This document shows positions 18,593 through 29,754 of a stretch of DNA of 64,000 nt, piece after piece. How positions within the stretch are numbered: the stretch's first letter is position 1; the number at the start of each line of letters is the position of its first letter. Source of the DNA: Pseudomonadales bacterium (GTDB lineage: Bacteria; Pseudomonadota; Gammaproteobacteria; Pseudomonadales; Pseudohongiellaceae); the NCBI GenBank assembly GCA_012103535.1, contig WLWQ01000001.1:682001-746000 (forward strand), read 5' to 3'. The notes under the pieces were generated by a model. That model ran no database searches. It had not been told where the DNA came from and was given only the letters and a program-made list of their open reading frames with translations. A program made the position numbers and the translations under genes.

Positions 18593-19708
18593 TTAACTAA
18601 GAATCATATTGTCACGGTGAATAATCTCTTCTTCCCCGGCGTAACCAAGTAACTCAGAAATTTTTCCACTACTCTGTCCCATCAGGGTCTGCACTTCACC
18701 GAGGTCATAGTTCACTAAGCCACGGGCAATCTCTCTTCCATCTTCATCAACACAGGCCACCACATCTCCACGGGAAAATTTACCAGTTGCCTGTTTTATT
18801 CCGACCGCCAGTAAACTTTTACCTGACTCTTGCAAAACCTTTACTGCACCAGCATCTAAAATTAATGTGCCTTTCAATGACAATTGACCAGCGAGCCACT
18901 GTTTGCGGGCAGCTACCGGTTCACTATCAGCTTCTAATAAAGTACCGACTGCTTCCCCGGCAGCCAGACTTAAAAGCACATCGTCCACTTTGCCGTTGGT
19001 TATTACGGTACTGGTACCGGAACGGGCAGCCAGTTTTGCCGCCGAAATCTTAGTAAACATTCCACCACGACCGAGACTGGAACCCTTGCCGGCATATTCC
19101 ATCAATTGCGGGTCATGTGCCGATGCCGATTCAATAAATTGCGCTTCTTTATCGAGGCGAGGGTCGGCATTGTAAAGCCCGTCTTGATCGGTAAGTACTA
19201 CCATCACATCAGCATTGATCAGATTTGCCACTAAGGCTGCCAGGGTATCGTTATCCCCGAAACAAAGTTCAGCAGTGGCTACGGTATCGTTTTCATTCAC
19301 AACTGGTACCACGCCCATATCAAGTAATGTGGACAAGGTACTGCGTGCATTTAAATAACGAGTGCGGTCTGAAAGATCTTCATGGCTCAAGAGAATTTGT
19401 GCTGCGTGGACATTCTGGCGCATGAAACAACTCTCATAGGCCTGCACCAATCCCATTTGGCCAACTGCAGCGGCAGCTTGTTGCAAATGTATCTCTTTAG
19501 GTCGGGAACTAAGCTCGAGGCGAGAAACGCCTTCCGCTACAGCACCAGATGAAACCAGTACGAATTGAATTCCCTGCTGCTGTAGGTTGACCAATTGTTC
19601 AGCCCAATGGGCGATGGCTTCTTTATCCAATCCCAGGCCATTATTCGTCACCAGGGAACTACCGACTTTTACCACCCACCGCTTTGCGCCGCTTATTTTT
19701 TCACGCAT
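18593..19708 (-). CDS. proB: Glutamate 5-kinase
   Basis: Phosphorylates glutamate at the gamma position, the first step of proline synthesis. The amino-acid-kinase domain (residues 1-255) shows [33 protein letters not shown] and [12 protein letters not shown]; the C-terminal part (about 280-365) is the PUA domain. Length 371 is normal. It lies 8 bp downstream of obgE, the usual neighbour. Confidence 0.96.
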   Translation of the reverse strand: MREKISGAKRWVVKVGSSLVTNNGLGLDKEAIAHWAEQLVNLQQQGIQFVLVSSGAVAEGVSRLELSSRPKEIHLQQAAAAVGQMGLVQAYESCFMRQNVHAAQILLSHEDLSDRTRYLNARSTLSTLLDMGVVPVVNENDTVATAELCFGDNDTLAALVANLINADVMVVLTDQDGLYNADPRLDKEAQFIESASAHDPQLMEYAGKGSSLGRGGMFTKISAAKLAARSGTSTVITNGKVDDVLLSLAAGEAVGTLLEADSEPVAARKQWLAGQLSLKGTLILDAGAVKVLQESGKSLLAVGIKQATGKFSRGDVVACVDEDGREIARGLVNYDLGEVQTLMGQSSGKISELLGYAGEEEIIHRDNMILS

Positions 19709-19716
19709 GCTCTTAC

Positions 19717-20949
<1,233 letters not shown>

Positions 20950-21207
20950 CTAGGCCGTTTCGACAGTAACGAATTTTCGGTTGTGCGGCCCTTTTTCTAC
21001 AAATTTAACAACGCCATCTGCTTTGGCAAAGAGCGTATGGTCTTTACCACAGCCAACGTTTTCACCTGGGTGAAACTTGGTGCCGCGCTGCCTGACAATG
21101 ATATTGCCAGCTTTAACTTCCTGACCGCCGAACAATTTAACGCCTAGGCGCTTAGATATGGAATCGCGACCGTTATTTGTACTACCGCCTGCTTTCTTAT
21201 GTGCCAT
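20950..21207 (-). CDS. rpmA: 50S ribosomal protein L27
   Basis: An 85-residue basic protein near the peptidyl-transferase centre. Visible are [15 protein letters not shown] at the N-terminus, [16 protein letters not shown] and [10 protein letters not shown]. It begins directly with MAHKKAGG, so no N-terminal leader of the Firmicutes type is present. It is 14 bp after rplU in the same operon. Confidence 0.98.
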   Translation of the reverse strand: MAHKKAGGSTNNGRDSISKRLGVKLFGGQEVKAGNIIVRQRGTKFHPGENVGCGKDHTLFAKADGVVKFVEKGPHNRKFVTVETA

Positions 21208-21221
21208 AAATGCTCCTTAGA

Positions 21222-21533
21222 TTAAGCCTTAATGCCAGTGATTTTAACTTCAGTGAATAACTGACGGTGTCCTTGCGTCTTCTTATAGTGCTTGCGACGA
21301 TTAAACTTGATGATCTTAATCTTTTCACCGCGGCCTTGCTTTACGACCTCGGCATCGACCTGGCTGCCTTTTACATAAGGTGTGCCAATTTTTACTGATT
21401 CACCTTCGCCAACCATTAAGATCTTGTCGAACTTCACTTTGTCACCAGCGGCAGCATCTAATTTCTCGAGCTGAAGTACTTCCCCTTCCTCCACTCTGTG
21501 CTGCTTACCACCGCTTTCAATTACCGCGTACAT
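21222..21533 (-). CDS. rplU: 50S ribosomal protein L21
   Basis: Binds 23S rRNA domain with L20. The protein reads [17 protein letters not shown] at the start and ends with [14 protein letters not shown], 103 residues. The frame is open 12 bases further upstream, but the ATG at 21533 with AGAAGGAT before it matches the family start. It heads rplU-rpmA and is divergent from ispB. Confidence 0.97.
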   Translation of the reverse strand: MYAVIESGGKQHRVEEGEVLQLEKLDAAAGDKVKFDKILMVGEGESVKIGTPYVKGSQVDAEVVKQGRGEKIKIIKFNRRKHYKKTQGHRQLFTEVKITGIKA

Positions 21534-21702
21534 ATCCTTCTCCAAAAATTAAAGGAATGGGGCATTGAACATACCCATTCCTTCGAGGGCCGGCATTTTA
21601 CGGGATCGACCGCCTTGAAGCAAGTCACAAAGGCCAGCAATGTCTGAGAATTTGGAGCCGATAATTCCTCCGAAACAGACGAATTTAGGGGGTTTCCTCG
21701 AC

Positions 21703-21731
21703 TTGACAGCCTGCAACCTGCTCCCTAGCAT
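21703..21731 (+). promoter_or_regulatory. Candidate sigma-70 promoter of ispB
   Basis: TTGACA at 21703-21708, 17-bp spacer, TAGCAT at 21726-21731. The -35 is perfect and the -10 has four of six consensus bases. It lies 75 bp upstream of the ispB start. Confidence 0.55.
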
Positions 21732-21805
21732 GCACACACAAATACGCCGGGCCCGATAACAGCAAAAATAGCCCAATAATCCTGAACTTTCGGTCTGCTT
21801 CTGAG

Positions 21806-22777
21806 ATGCACCAAGATATTCACACTGTCGTCGAATCCGACTTCCTTGCGGTTAATGATTTCATCGTCGAACAGCTGTATTCGGAAGTTAATCTCGTCGA
21901 AAACATCGGCCACTATATTGTGGAGGCGGGAGGCAAACGCATGCGCCCTGTCCTCACGCTACTGGCCGCTCGTAGCTGTGGAATAGAAACAGAGCAACAC
22001 ATTCCAATGGCTGCAGTCATCGAATTCATTCACACCGCCACCCTGTTGCATGATGATGTTGTTGACATGTCCACGTTGCGCCGGGGCAGACCAACCGTGA
22101 ATGCCGAATGGAACAATCCTTCCAGCGTCCTGGTGGGGGATTTCATCTATTCCCGTGCATTTCAGATTCTGGTGCGAATTGGCGATATGCGCATCATGGA
22201 AATAATCGCAGATACCACCAACAAAATTGCTGAAGGTGAGGTGCTGCAGCTGATTACTAAAAATAATCCCGCAGCCTCCGAAGCAAATTACATGCAGGTA
22301 ATAGAAAGCAAAACCGCCATTCTTTTTCAAGCTGCGGCGCAATGCGGTGCATTGTTGGCCAATGCAGAAACGGAAGTTGAGAATGCCTTGAAGGAATTTG
22401 GCATGCGCGTTGGAACGGCGTTTCAATTAGTAGACGATGTTCTGGACTACGCAGGTGATGCGGCAAACCTTGGCAAAAATATCGGTGATGATCTGGCGGA
22501 AGGAAAACCCACCCTACCACTAATCTATGCCATAGATAATGGCGGCGATGAGCAAAAGGAATTGATTCAAGAAGCCTTAAAAATAGACGAATTACCGGAA
22601 AAAATGCTGCAAGAAGTGATAGAAATCGTGCGCAACAGTGGCGGTCTGGAGTACACTCAAAACCTGGCTAATTCTCATGCACAAGCAGCACAAGAATGCT
22701 TAGGTGGTCTACCAGAGTCGGAATTCCGGCAGGCAATGGAAACTATGGTGGATTTAGCTGTCAACAGAAGGAGCTAG
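21806..22777 (+). CDS. ispB: Octaprenyl (polyprenyl) diphosphate synthase
   Basis: Makes the long isoprenoid chain of ubiquinone from IPP and FPP. Both Asp-rich motifs are present: LLHDDVVDMS near residue 84 and QLVDDVLDYAGD near 212; GGKRMRPVLTLL binds IPP. Length 323 matches E. coli IspB. It is divergent from rplU-rpmA as in many Gammaproteobacteria. Chain length (C40 or C45) is not decided by the sequence I can read. Confidence 0.95.
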   Translation: MHQDIHTVVESDFLAVNDFIVEQLYSEVNLVENIGHYIVEAGGKRMRPVLTLLAARSCGIETEQHIPMAAVIEFIHTATLLHDDVVDMSTLRRGRPTVNAEWNNPSSVLVGDFIYSRAFQILVRIGDMRIMEIIADTTNKIAEGEVLQLITKNNPAASEANYMQVIESKTAILFQAAAQCGALLANAETEVENALKEFGMRVGTAFQLVDDVLDYAGDAANLGKNIGDDLAEGKPTLPLIYAIDNGGDEQKELIQEALKIDELPEKMLQEVIEIVRNSGGLEYTQNLANSHAQAAQECLGGLPESEFRQAMETMVDLAVNRRS

Positions 22778-22832
22778 GTTGGCTGCCGCTATAACAGCTA
22801 TAAACTCGAATCGTTTCAGAACAGGAAAACCC

Positions 22833-23405
22833 ATGCGACTAACCGTCAGATCTCTTCTTATCCTAGCCTTAATTACCGTTCTTTCTGCCTGCACTGCAAC
22901 TGGTATGAACCGTGGTTCCCCAGAAGAACGACGCCAGGCGATTCAAGAAATGCGCAACGATGTTCTCTCGGAGCTTTACTCCATAAAACCAGACACTCGA
23001 GTTCAAATCGGCAGTGCCAGTGGCTACGCGGTTTTTTCCAACGCCAATATTAATTTGATACTAGCGAGTTTCGGTGGTGGTATTGGAGTAGTGCATGACA
23101 ACCAGAACAGCCGCGATATCTATATGCGCATGGGTGAAGTGGGTATTGGCATAGGCGCCGGGGTAAAAGATTTTCGCGCCGTGTTTGTTTTCCATGATGA
23201 CGATGCCCTGGATCGATTTCTCGATGTAGGCATAAGTGTCGGCGGTCAAGCCGATGCTGCGGCGAAAGCTGGAGATTTAGGCGCTGCCGTTGGTGGCGAA
23301 GCTGTGGTGGACAATGTCACTGTTTACCAGCTCACTCAGAGTGGTCTGGCTCTGCAAGCTACTGTTAAAGGTACCCGCTACTGGCAGGACTCACAGCTTA
23401 ATTAA
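22833..23405 (+). CDS. YSC84-related (SYLF domain) lipoprotein
   Basis: Lipoprotein with signal peptide and lipobox LSAC (residues 1-20: MRLTVRSLLILALITVLSAC). The mature part is the Ysc84/SYLF domain, with ASGYAVFSNANINLILASFG, GGGIGVV and AAVGGEAVVDN, known to bind phospholipids. The open frame starts at 22779, but ATG 22833 after AGGAAAAC gives a proper signal peptide. It ends in overlap with the convergent TPR lipoprotein gene (8 bp). Confidence 0.88.
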   Translation: MRLTVRSLLILALITVLSACTATGMNRGSPEERRQAIQEMRNDVLSELYSIKPDTRVQIGSASGYAVFSNANINLILASFGGGIGVVHDNQNSRDIYMRMGEVGIGIGAGVKDFRAVFVFHDDDALDRFLDVGISVGGQADAAAKAGDLGAAVGGEAVVDNVTVYQLTQSGLALQATVKGTRYWQDSQLN

Positions 23406-24588
23406 ATTCAATGCTGATACCGGGCATATAATTCCGCAGCACACTGTCCCTGTTTATGATGCGCATTTTGTCTGTGCTAGGCCGATAAATTTCTGCATTC
23501 TTTACTATTAATTCTTCCGCTGACTGATTGAGTCTTTCAGCCTCTTCAATATCACCCAGCCTGATGTGTACCTGGGCTAATGCCACATAAAAGTCAGGTT
23601 CTTCTCGTTTTAGTCTAAGTGCTCTCTCGAATGAACGTTGAGCCGACTGTAAATCTGAATCCTCAAACGCCAGGGCTCCCTGGGCAAAATGATAATAGGG
23701 ATTGCGATTATTAAATTGCTCAATGGCGCGCCTGTATTGAGCAGCCGTGCTGTCGTCCCCATTGCGTGCATAAAATTTCGCCAGGTTGTTAATAGCTGTA
23801 GCGCTGCGATCATCTGCACTAAATGCCATTTTATAACTGTATTCTGCAAAAACATTGTTACCAAGACGACCGTAAACCGTGCCAATATTGTTCCAGGCAA
23901 TGGCCAATTCGGAATTCAGAAATAGCGCATTCTTGAAATAGACTAAAGCCTCATTTAAATCATTGGCAAGCAATGCTTCTACGCCAAGATTGTTAAAATA
24001 CAATGCTCTGCCAGCCTGATCGCTAATCACCCTGGAAGTTAATTGTTGCAAAGCGATTTCTGGAGTGAAGTCCACAATATAGTGGCGGGAACCTGAAAAA
24101 CGTCCCGTCGCATTGATGTGCTCACTCAATACCAAAAGGTCGCCACGTCTGTCCCAACTTGGCTGCACTCTTACTGTTTGAAAATTCGCATCAAGCTCAA
24201 TGTACCGTGCCATTCCAATATAAAGATTCATTACGCCAACACAATTACCTCGGCGCGCACTAAAAGTCTCAATCGCAGTATAGGTATTGGTATCATCATA
24301 CTGAATATGAAGAAATTCTTCGTTGTAAAGAATGTCTTGCAGTTTACGTACTTTTTCTACCTGCGTGTCGAAGCGGCTGACATGACCGTCAATCATTGCT
24401 TTGATTTCATCTGAAATTAAAAGAGGTTCGATTTCCGTAAATCTATCTTCAGACTGATCAATTATTTGATCATGGATCGACACATCGGGCAGGAAACCGG
24501 TTTCAATATCGATTGTGGTACAACTGGCAAGTAGCAACGCTGCCAGCGCACTCAATAGAATTCCAGATTTGTGAAAGTGATTGACCAT
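23398..24588 (-). CDS. TPR lipoprotein with transglutaminase-like domain
   Basis: Signal peptide with lipobox LASC (about residue 22). Residues 85-185 resemble a transglutaminase-like/SirB1 core: FSARRGNCVGVMNLYIGMAR with the presumed Cys and SRHYIVDF with His and Asp. The C-terminal half has three to four TPR repeats (LNEALVYFKNALFLN, AWNNIGTVYGRLG, SAQRSFERALRLK). It would act as a periplasmic, membrane-anchored scaffold or protease-like protein. It is the last gene of a three-gene operon (7 bp gap). Function unknown. Confidence 0.8.
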   Translation of the reverse strand: MVNHFHKSGILLSALAALLLASCTTIDIETGFLPDVSIHDQIIDQSEDRFTEIEPLLISDEIKAMIDGHVSRFDTQVEKVRKLQDILYNEEFLHIQYDDTNTYTAIETFSARRGNCVGVMNLYIGMARYIELDANFQTVRVQPSWDRRGDLLVLSEHINATGRFSGSRHYIVDFTPEIALQQLTSRVISDQAGRALYFNNLGVEALLANDLNEALVYFKNALFLNSELAIAWNNIGTVYGRLGNNVFAEYSYKMAFSADDRSATAINNLAKFYARNGDDSTAAQYRRAIEQFNNRNPYYHFAQGALAFEDSDLQSAQRSFERALRLKREEPDFYVALAQVHIRLGDIEEAERLNQSAEELIVKNAEIYRPSTDKMRIINRDSVLRNYMPGISIEFN

Positions 24589-24595
24589 AACAATA

Positions 24596-26053
24596 TTAAA
24601 AACGAGAAGGTGTAGATCGACCAGTCTTATCCACCTTCATGAACTCGTAGCGCCCCTTTAGAAACGCAACTCGATTTTCTTTAAGCTTACGAAATAACGC
24701 GATCCAACCCGCGTAATTCGCCACTTCCCCCATACTATCTCCTAGACCGGTGTAGTCCAGATTTTCTCTCAAACTTCTTACATCACGACCCCAGGAATCC
24801 CGGTATTCAGAGCTATCCAGGATTGAAGAATACTCATATTCCAATGCAACCCGGGTCTGAGCGATACGCATATTATCTGCGCTCAGAAAGCGCACTTCAT
24901 AATCGGATTCGAATCCAAGCTGTTGGTTTTCGTTGGCCTCCCAATCCACTGCGATGTCTATGATGACACTTTTAGTCACCGGCAAATTTGGCACAAATTC
25001 GAATGGCTGGGTATCAGCATGAAGAATCTCATAACCGGCATTAGTGTCTCTCAGGGATGAAGAAATTTTAACTCGACGCTGCTCGTCAATATCTACGATC
25101 GCGTCGGACTGAATTGCTTCCGATCGCTCGACGAAATCGAATAATGCTTTTGCAGTCTCCGCCTCCATGCTCGGCAGGCGCCATTGTGTGCCAGCATTGT
25201 CGAGAAGTACCAGGCTACCAGATTCGTATTGCATCGAAGCAACTTCGAATGGCAAGGAGGCGCTCTCCCCAAAAGCAATTCCACCTGGAACAATAATTTC
25301 TCTGATTGTCGACTGATTAAACTCATCTCCCAGTGTTTCTTTTAAGAATATCGAAGGCTCATTACGGGCAATGCGGTTGTCTCCCCCTTCCCTGAAAAGA
25401 GAATTCGAATTACGCCGCACTCTTTCACCGAGATAACTCAATTCAGTGACTTCAGTTCGATATCTGCGTGCTTCTCTCGAATCAATTGCCAGTCGCTGAG
25501 CTGCAGTTGCGTATAAGTTACCGGCGAAACTTACTTCTGCAGAGGACAAATCCAATACAGCATATCCATAGGCATCCGCTACGGCAGCAATCTTATCTGC
25601 GGATTCCGTGTCTTCACTAAAATAGGTGACAAATTGTCGGTCTTGTTCTTCTGCAGTTAACCAGACCGTCAAAAATTCTCTGGGGTTTGTCGTACTTAAA
25701 ACACTATTACTGATTAATGCCAGCCCACCAATTTCACCTTCTAAAAATTCAGTTTCCCAGATGTTCAGTTCAATTGAATTTACCAGCGTATTGCTTGGCA
25801 GGTCTGGAAATCTGCCTAGTCTTGGTCGGGTCACCCGACCACGGGCTATAGCGCGGTCATTTAGGTTATGAACAACATCGATATCATAGGCATTTAAGGC
25901 TTCGGCCAATGTGCTTAGCAGCGCATCGTCTGCAACTGCCTCATCTAAGGCATCGGCATAGCTAGTTAAAGGCTGCGTTGTCGCTAGTAGCAAAAAGACT
26001 GCTAGCTGGCTACAGCGAATTAATTGTCTATGAATCTTCTGCGCATTCATCAT
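24596..26053 (-). CDS. Exported protein of unknown function, 485 aa
   Basis: A signal peptide (LAVFLLLATTQPLTSYA) precedes a soluble, beta-rich protein with an Arg-rich patch in the middle (EARRYRTEVTEL, GERVRRNSNS). No family is recognised. Its start overlaps the stop of the upstream gene by 26 bp, and its stop is 7 bp from the TPR lipoprotein, so the three are surely one operon. It probably works with them at the envelope. Confidence 0.72.
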   Translation of the reverse strand: MMNAQKIHRQLIRCSQLAVFLLLATTQPLTSYADALDEAVADDALLSTLAEALNAYDIDVVHNLNDRAIARGRVTRPRLGRFPDLPSNTLVNSIELNIWETEFLEGEIGGLALISNSVLSTTNPREFLTVWLTAEEQDRQFVTYFSEDTESADKIAAVADAYGYAVLDLSSAEVSFAGNLYATAAQRLAIDSREARRYRTEVTELSYLGERVRRNSNSLFREGGDNRIARNEPSIFLKETLGDEFNQSTIREIIVPGGIAFGESASLPFEVASMQYESGSLVLLDNAGTQWRLPSMEAETAKALFDFVERSEAIQSDAIVDIDEQRRVKISSSLRDTNAGYEILHADTQPFEFVPNLPVTKSVIIDIAVDWEANENQQLGFESDYEVRFLSADNMRIAQTRVALEYEYSSILDSSEYRDSWGRDVRSLRENLDYTGLGDSMGEVANYAGWIALFRKLKENRVAFLKGRYEFMKVDKTGRSTPSRF

Positions 26054-27602
26054 AAGTCTCGTTGCGTTGTGCGCTTTCCAGGCGATCTCTTAATGCTGCA
26101 ACATATCCGGGCTCGCCAAAAAAGTGGATTGGCTGAGCCATCTCATTAATTAGACGTTCTGCCTCAACGTAATCACCCCCTGCAATCGAATATTTTATCG
26201 ATTGTTCCATTATAAAACTATCGGATGGAAGCAGCGAGAAAGCACGCTGTTGATAGGATAAACCAGTTTGCCAATCCTTGCTTTCAAATAAATGGAGTTG
26301 GCCCATGGCCAGATTAGCTTCTGCATTATTGGGAGCCAGTGCAATAGCTTTCTCAAAATGTGTCTCGATGTCGGCAATGATCAGCTGCCTTTGGTTGGCT
26401 GGATAAACCTTGTCACAATTGTTCAGTTCAGCTTCCCAGTATTCCCCATAGTCCAACAATATGTTTGAGTCATTTGGAGCCATGCTGGCGGCACGAGTGA
26501 AGTACTCAGCTATAGTCCGATCATCAGCGGCAATCTCATTCTGTTGAGCCTGAAATCGCAAGGCGTCACCCAGCCCAGAATAACTTCGCGCGGTTGCCTG
26601 CCCCGAGTCTATCAAGTGGCGAAAATAGAGCTCTGAATTTTCCGGCAAGCCAGAATTCAGGCCAAGCTCCCCAAGCATTGTTGCCACCTGATACTCGGCT
26701 ATCTCGGTGACATCATAATCTGGCAATTCAATACTAAAATTCACCACTACGTCACCGGTATCAGGACTACTACCCATAAGGTAATCCAGAAGCTCGTCAT
26801 CCAATTCGTCCGTGGTCATGGAAAAACCCAAATCAAAAGCGAAGCGCTCAGTTCGACCATCCAATATATGTGAAAGATAAGTTTCCAATTCAGCACGGTG
26901 ATCAGGAAAACCCTGCTCGTGTGCGTGCTTCACATAATGTAGTAAGGCGACAGATTTTAAATTGGCGATTTGAACAACACGTGGTGACGCTAAAGCGTCG
27001 TCTCGATAGAGCAACCGCTGCATAGAGAGCTCAGTCCCCAACTCCGCCATGCGGATATTCTCTTCTCGAGTAAATTCGCTAAACTCTGGCTCTCCTCTTC
27101 GAATTTCAATGCGGCTTAGATAACCAGTAAGACCTTCTTCATACCAGCGAGGTAAGCGTAAATCTGAAAAATTCCTAATTAGGAAATGGGCGTAGTAATG
27201 TTTTGCTTCCAAAAAAGAATCATCATCGCCCTGAGTTAATGCCATGTAATTGGCACGAGGAGTTTGAAAGTAGAAGGCAGTTTCTTGAGTGCGCTGAAAA
27301 TAGTTAAAGCTTTCCTCATCATCAAACAGAAAGACATAGTTTGGAACATTCGCTTTTGCAAACGACTCCTCGTCACTAATTACCACAGCAGCAAGTTTGC
27401 GCCAAGATTCCAACTGAGTGGCGAAGCGAGAAGTTTGTCGCGAAGAAGCCTGACTATAGATAGTGAAATTTGCAGTTTGTAATTCAAACCAACGATCTTC
27501 CAAAAGATCAGCCTGCGCAGACAATTTTGTCATGCACAGCAGTAACACAAGACCAAGAAGGTAGGAGCTAGTTCGATGGTACGCGGAAGCGAAGCCAGAC
27601 AT
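26028..27602 (-). CDS. Peptidase MA-like TPR protein with lost catalytic Glu
   Basis: Exported protein: signal peptide SSYLLGLVLLLCMTKLSAQA, start taken as ATG 27602 instead of the far-upstream 27701. Residues 30-200 resemble the peptidase MA (gluzincin) domain: HFLIRN after the zinc site and LPRWYEEGLTGYLSR with the third ligand Glu. The HEXXH motif, however, reads HYYAH at residues 135-139, so the catalytic Glu is a Tyr. The C-terminal 250 residues contain TPR repeats (EKAIALAPNNAEANLAMGQL). It heads the three-gene envelope operon. Likely a non-catalytic scaffold; zinc binding may persist. Confidence 0.75.
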   Translation of the reverse strand: MSGFASAYHRTSSYLLGLVLLLCMTKLSAQADLLEDRWFELQTANFTIYSQASSRQTSRFATQLESWRKLAAVVISDEESFAKANVPNYVFLFDDEESFNYFQRTQETAFYFQTPRANYMALTQGDDDSFLEAKHYYAHFLIRNFSDLRLPRWYEEGLTGYLSRIEIRRGEPEFSEFTREENIRMAELGTELSMQRLLYRDDALASPRVVQIANLKSVALLHYVKHAHEQGFPDHRAELETYLSHILDGRTERFAFDLGFSMTTDELDDELLDYLMGSSPDTGDVVVNFSIELPDYDVTEIAEYQVATMLGELGLNSGLPENSELYFRHLIDSGQATARSYSGLGDALRFQAQQNEIAADDRTIAEYFTRAASMAPNDSNILLDYGEYWEAELNNCDKVYPANQRQLIIADIETHFEKAIALAPNNAEANLAMGQLHLFESKDWQTGLSYQQRAFSLLPSDSFIMEQSIKYSIAGGDYVEAERLINEMAQPIHFFGEPGYVAALRDRLESAQRNETYDECAEDS

Positions 27603-27832
27603 AGAGTAAACCTGCACTAAGCGGCAACTCATTGACTTTACCACGCAAGACACAAAAAGGCAGTGAAAACTGGCCCAAAATGCGCCGAAATGATTGCGCA
27701 TTAAACCGCTAGCGACAGCTATTCAGAACGCCCGGAATTCAGCAAAAAGCTAAATAAATTAGGATCTTATCGAGCCAATGACCAACTTGAATGCAGCGAC
27801 TCAGTTATCGGTATTCTTCGCTGCGATCTATC

Positions 27833-29491
27833 CTACATCGCTGGATAGTTAGGGCCGCCGCCGCCTTCTGGCACTACCCAATGAATGTTCTGCGAAGGAT
27901 CCTTGATGTCGCAGGTCTTACAATGCACACAGTTTTGCCCGTTGATCTGAAATCTCTTCTCACCGGATGCTTCTTCAACTACCTCGTAAACACCGGCCGG
28001 ACAATAGCACTGTGCTGGTTCGTCATACATTGGCAAGTTTACATCTATGGGCACAGTCGAATCTTTCAGTTGCAAATGACAAGGTTGGTCTTCCGTATGA
28101 TTGGTGTTGGACAAAAATACCGAAGACAGTTTATCGAAACTAATTTCTCCATCAGGTTTTGGATACTCAATGGCGGGACATTCCGCAGCAGGTTTAAGCT
28201 GGCAATGATCTTTTGATTTGTCGTGAAAAGTAAGAGGGAATTTTCCAAAGAAAATATTCTGCTCGATAAAAGTCAACGCACTTCCCAACCAGAAACCAAA
28301 TTTATGAAAGCCTGAAGAAAAGTTCCGTGTCGCATGTAACTCTGCATGCAATTCAGATTTGTTAAATCGCTCAGTGAAATCGACTAACTCCGCGGGTTGC
28401 TCATCTCCAATCAATGCTTCGAACAATGATTCTGCTGCCAACATGCCAGAACGCATTGCGGTGTGACTGCCTTTTATTTTGGCCGCATTGAGAGTGCCGG
28501 CATCGCAGCCGACTAATAATCCGCCCGGGAACGTCATTTTCGGTAAGGAGTTGAGACCACCTTTTATAATCGCCCGCGCACCATAACTAAGTCGTTTACC
28601 ACCGGCGATGTACTTCTTGATTACTGGATGATGCTTCAACTTCTGAAATTCATCGAAAGGGCTAATGTGTGGATTCGAGTAAGAGAGATCGACAATCAAA
28701 CCCAGCGAAACCTGATTTTTCTCGATGTGGTAGAGGAAGCCACCACTGGTTGCTGCAAAACTGGCACCGATCATAGGATAGCCTGCTGAATGTACAACCA
28801 GGCCTTCTTTATGCTGTTCTTCAGGAATTTCCCAAACCTCTTTTATGCCAATGCCGTAATGTTGCGGATCACTGTCTTTATCTAATTCAAATTTTTGAAT
28901 GAGTTCTTTACCGAGATGACCGCGGCAGCCTTCCGCGAATATTGTGTATTTGGCATGGAATTCAAATCCCGGTTCATAGGAAGCTTTATGCTCACCGGCT
29001 GCATCGATTCCCATATCACCAGTGGCTACGCCTTTGACACTTCCATCTTCGCGGTAGAGAATTTCCGCCGCTGCGAAACCCGGAAAAACTTCTGCACCTA
29101 ATTCCATCGCTTGTTCCGCTAACCAGCGGCATAGGTTACCCAGGGAGATTATATAGTTGCCATTGTTATGCATGGGCCGCGGCACCAGCAATCCAGGAAA
29201 TTTAAATGAAGATTTTTCATTAGGAAGAAAATAAATATCATCCCCCGTCACTTTAGTGTTCAGAGGTGCACCTTTCTCCTCCCAATCAGGAAATAATTCA
29301 TCCAGTGCCGAAGGTTCAAAAACTGCGCCCGAGAGAATATGAGCGCCTACCTCAGATCCCTTTTCCAACACACAGACTGCAATTTCTTTTTCAGCGGCTT
29401 GCGCCATTTGTAGAAGTCGACAAGCCGTTGCCAGCCCAGCAGGACCAGCACCAACTATAACTACATCAACTTCCATGGATTCACGTTGCAT
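27833..29491 (-). CDS. Electron transfer flavoprotein-ubiquinone oxidoreductase
   Basis: Membrane-associated FAD/4Fe-4S enzyme that passes electrons from reduced ETF (fatty-acid, amino-acid, dimethylglycine and sarcosine dehydrogenases) to ubiquinone. An N-terminal VVIVGAGPAGLATACRL binds FAD. The C-terminus holds CYCPAGVY and CVHCKTCDIKDPSQNIHW, the four-Cys cluster site, and ends in GGGGPNYPAM. Length 552 is typical. The etfAB genes are not in view. Confidence 0.96.
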   Translation of the reverse strand: MQRESMEVDVVIVGAGPAGLATACRLLQMAQAAEKEIAVCVLEKGSEVGAHILSGAVFEPSALDELFPDWEEKGAPLNTKVTGDDIYFLPNEKSSFKFPGLLVPRPMHNNGNYIISLGNLCRWLAEQAMELGAEVFPGFAAAEILYREDGSVKGVATGDMGIDAAGEHKASYEPGFEFHAKYTIFAEGCRGHLGKELIQKFELDKDSDPQHYGIGIKEVWEIPEEQHKEGLVVHSAGYPMIGASFAATSGGFLYHIEKNQVSLGLIVDLSYSNPHISPFDEFQKLKHHPVIKKYIAGGKRLSYGARAIIKGGLNSLPKMTFPGGLLVGCDAGTLNAAKIKGSHTAMRSGMLAAESLFEALIGDEQPAELVDFTERFNKSELHAELHATRNFSSGFHKFGFWLGSALTFIEQNIFFGKFPLTFHDKSKDHCQLKPAAECPAIEYPKPDGEISFDKLSSVFLSNTNHTEDQPCHLQLKDSTVPIDVNLPMYDEPAQCYCPAGVYEVVEEASGEKRFQINGQNCVHCKTCDIKDPSQNIHWVVPEGGGGPNYPAM

Positions 29492-29754
29492 AAAGTGCCC
29501 CTGAATAATTCTTTACTTTAGTCGATATGAGGAAACTGGAAATCACACACCTTGTGGAACCAGTGGATTCAGCAGGCGGCTATTATCCTTAATTCATCAA
29601 TTCAGCGCAAAAAAGTGTCTGCCTGCCCAGGCCATTACAAAAAATCACAATTAGTGAAGAATCTGTGAATACATCGCCGGTCGTTATGTTCATACTTGCG
29701 CCCGTTCTGCAGTAGGCCCCAGCAAGATAATTGGCAAGCATAGTGGAGTAAATG

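Noticed and set aside
27603-27701. Upstream extension of the MA-like protein
   Set aside because: It would put a Cys-rich stretch before the signal peptide; ATG 27602 gives a normal signal.
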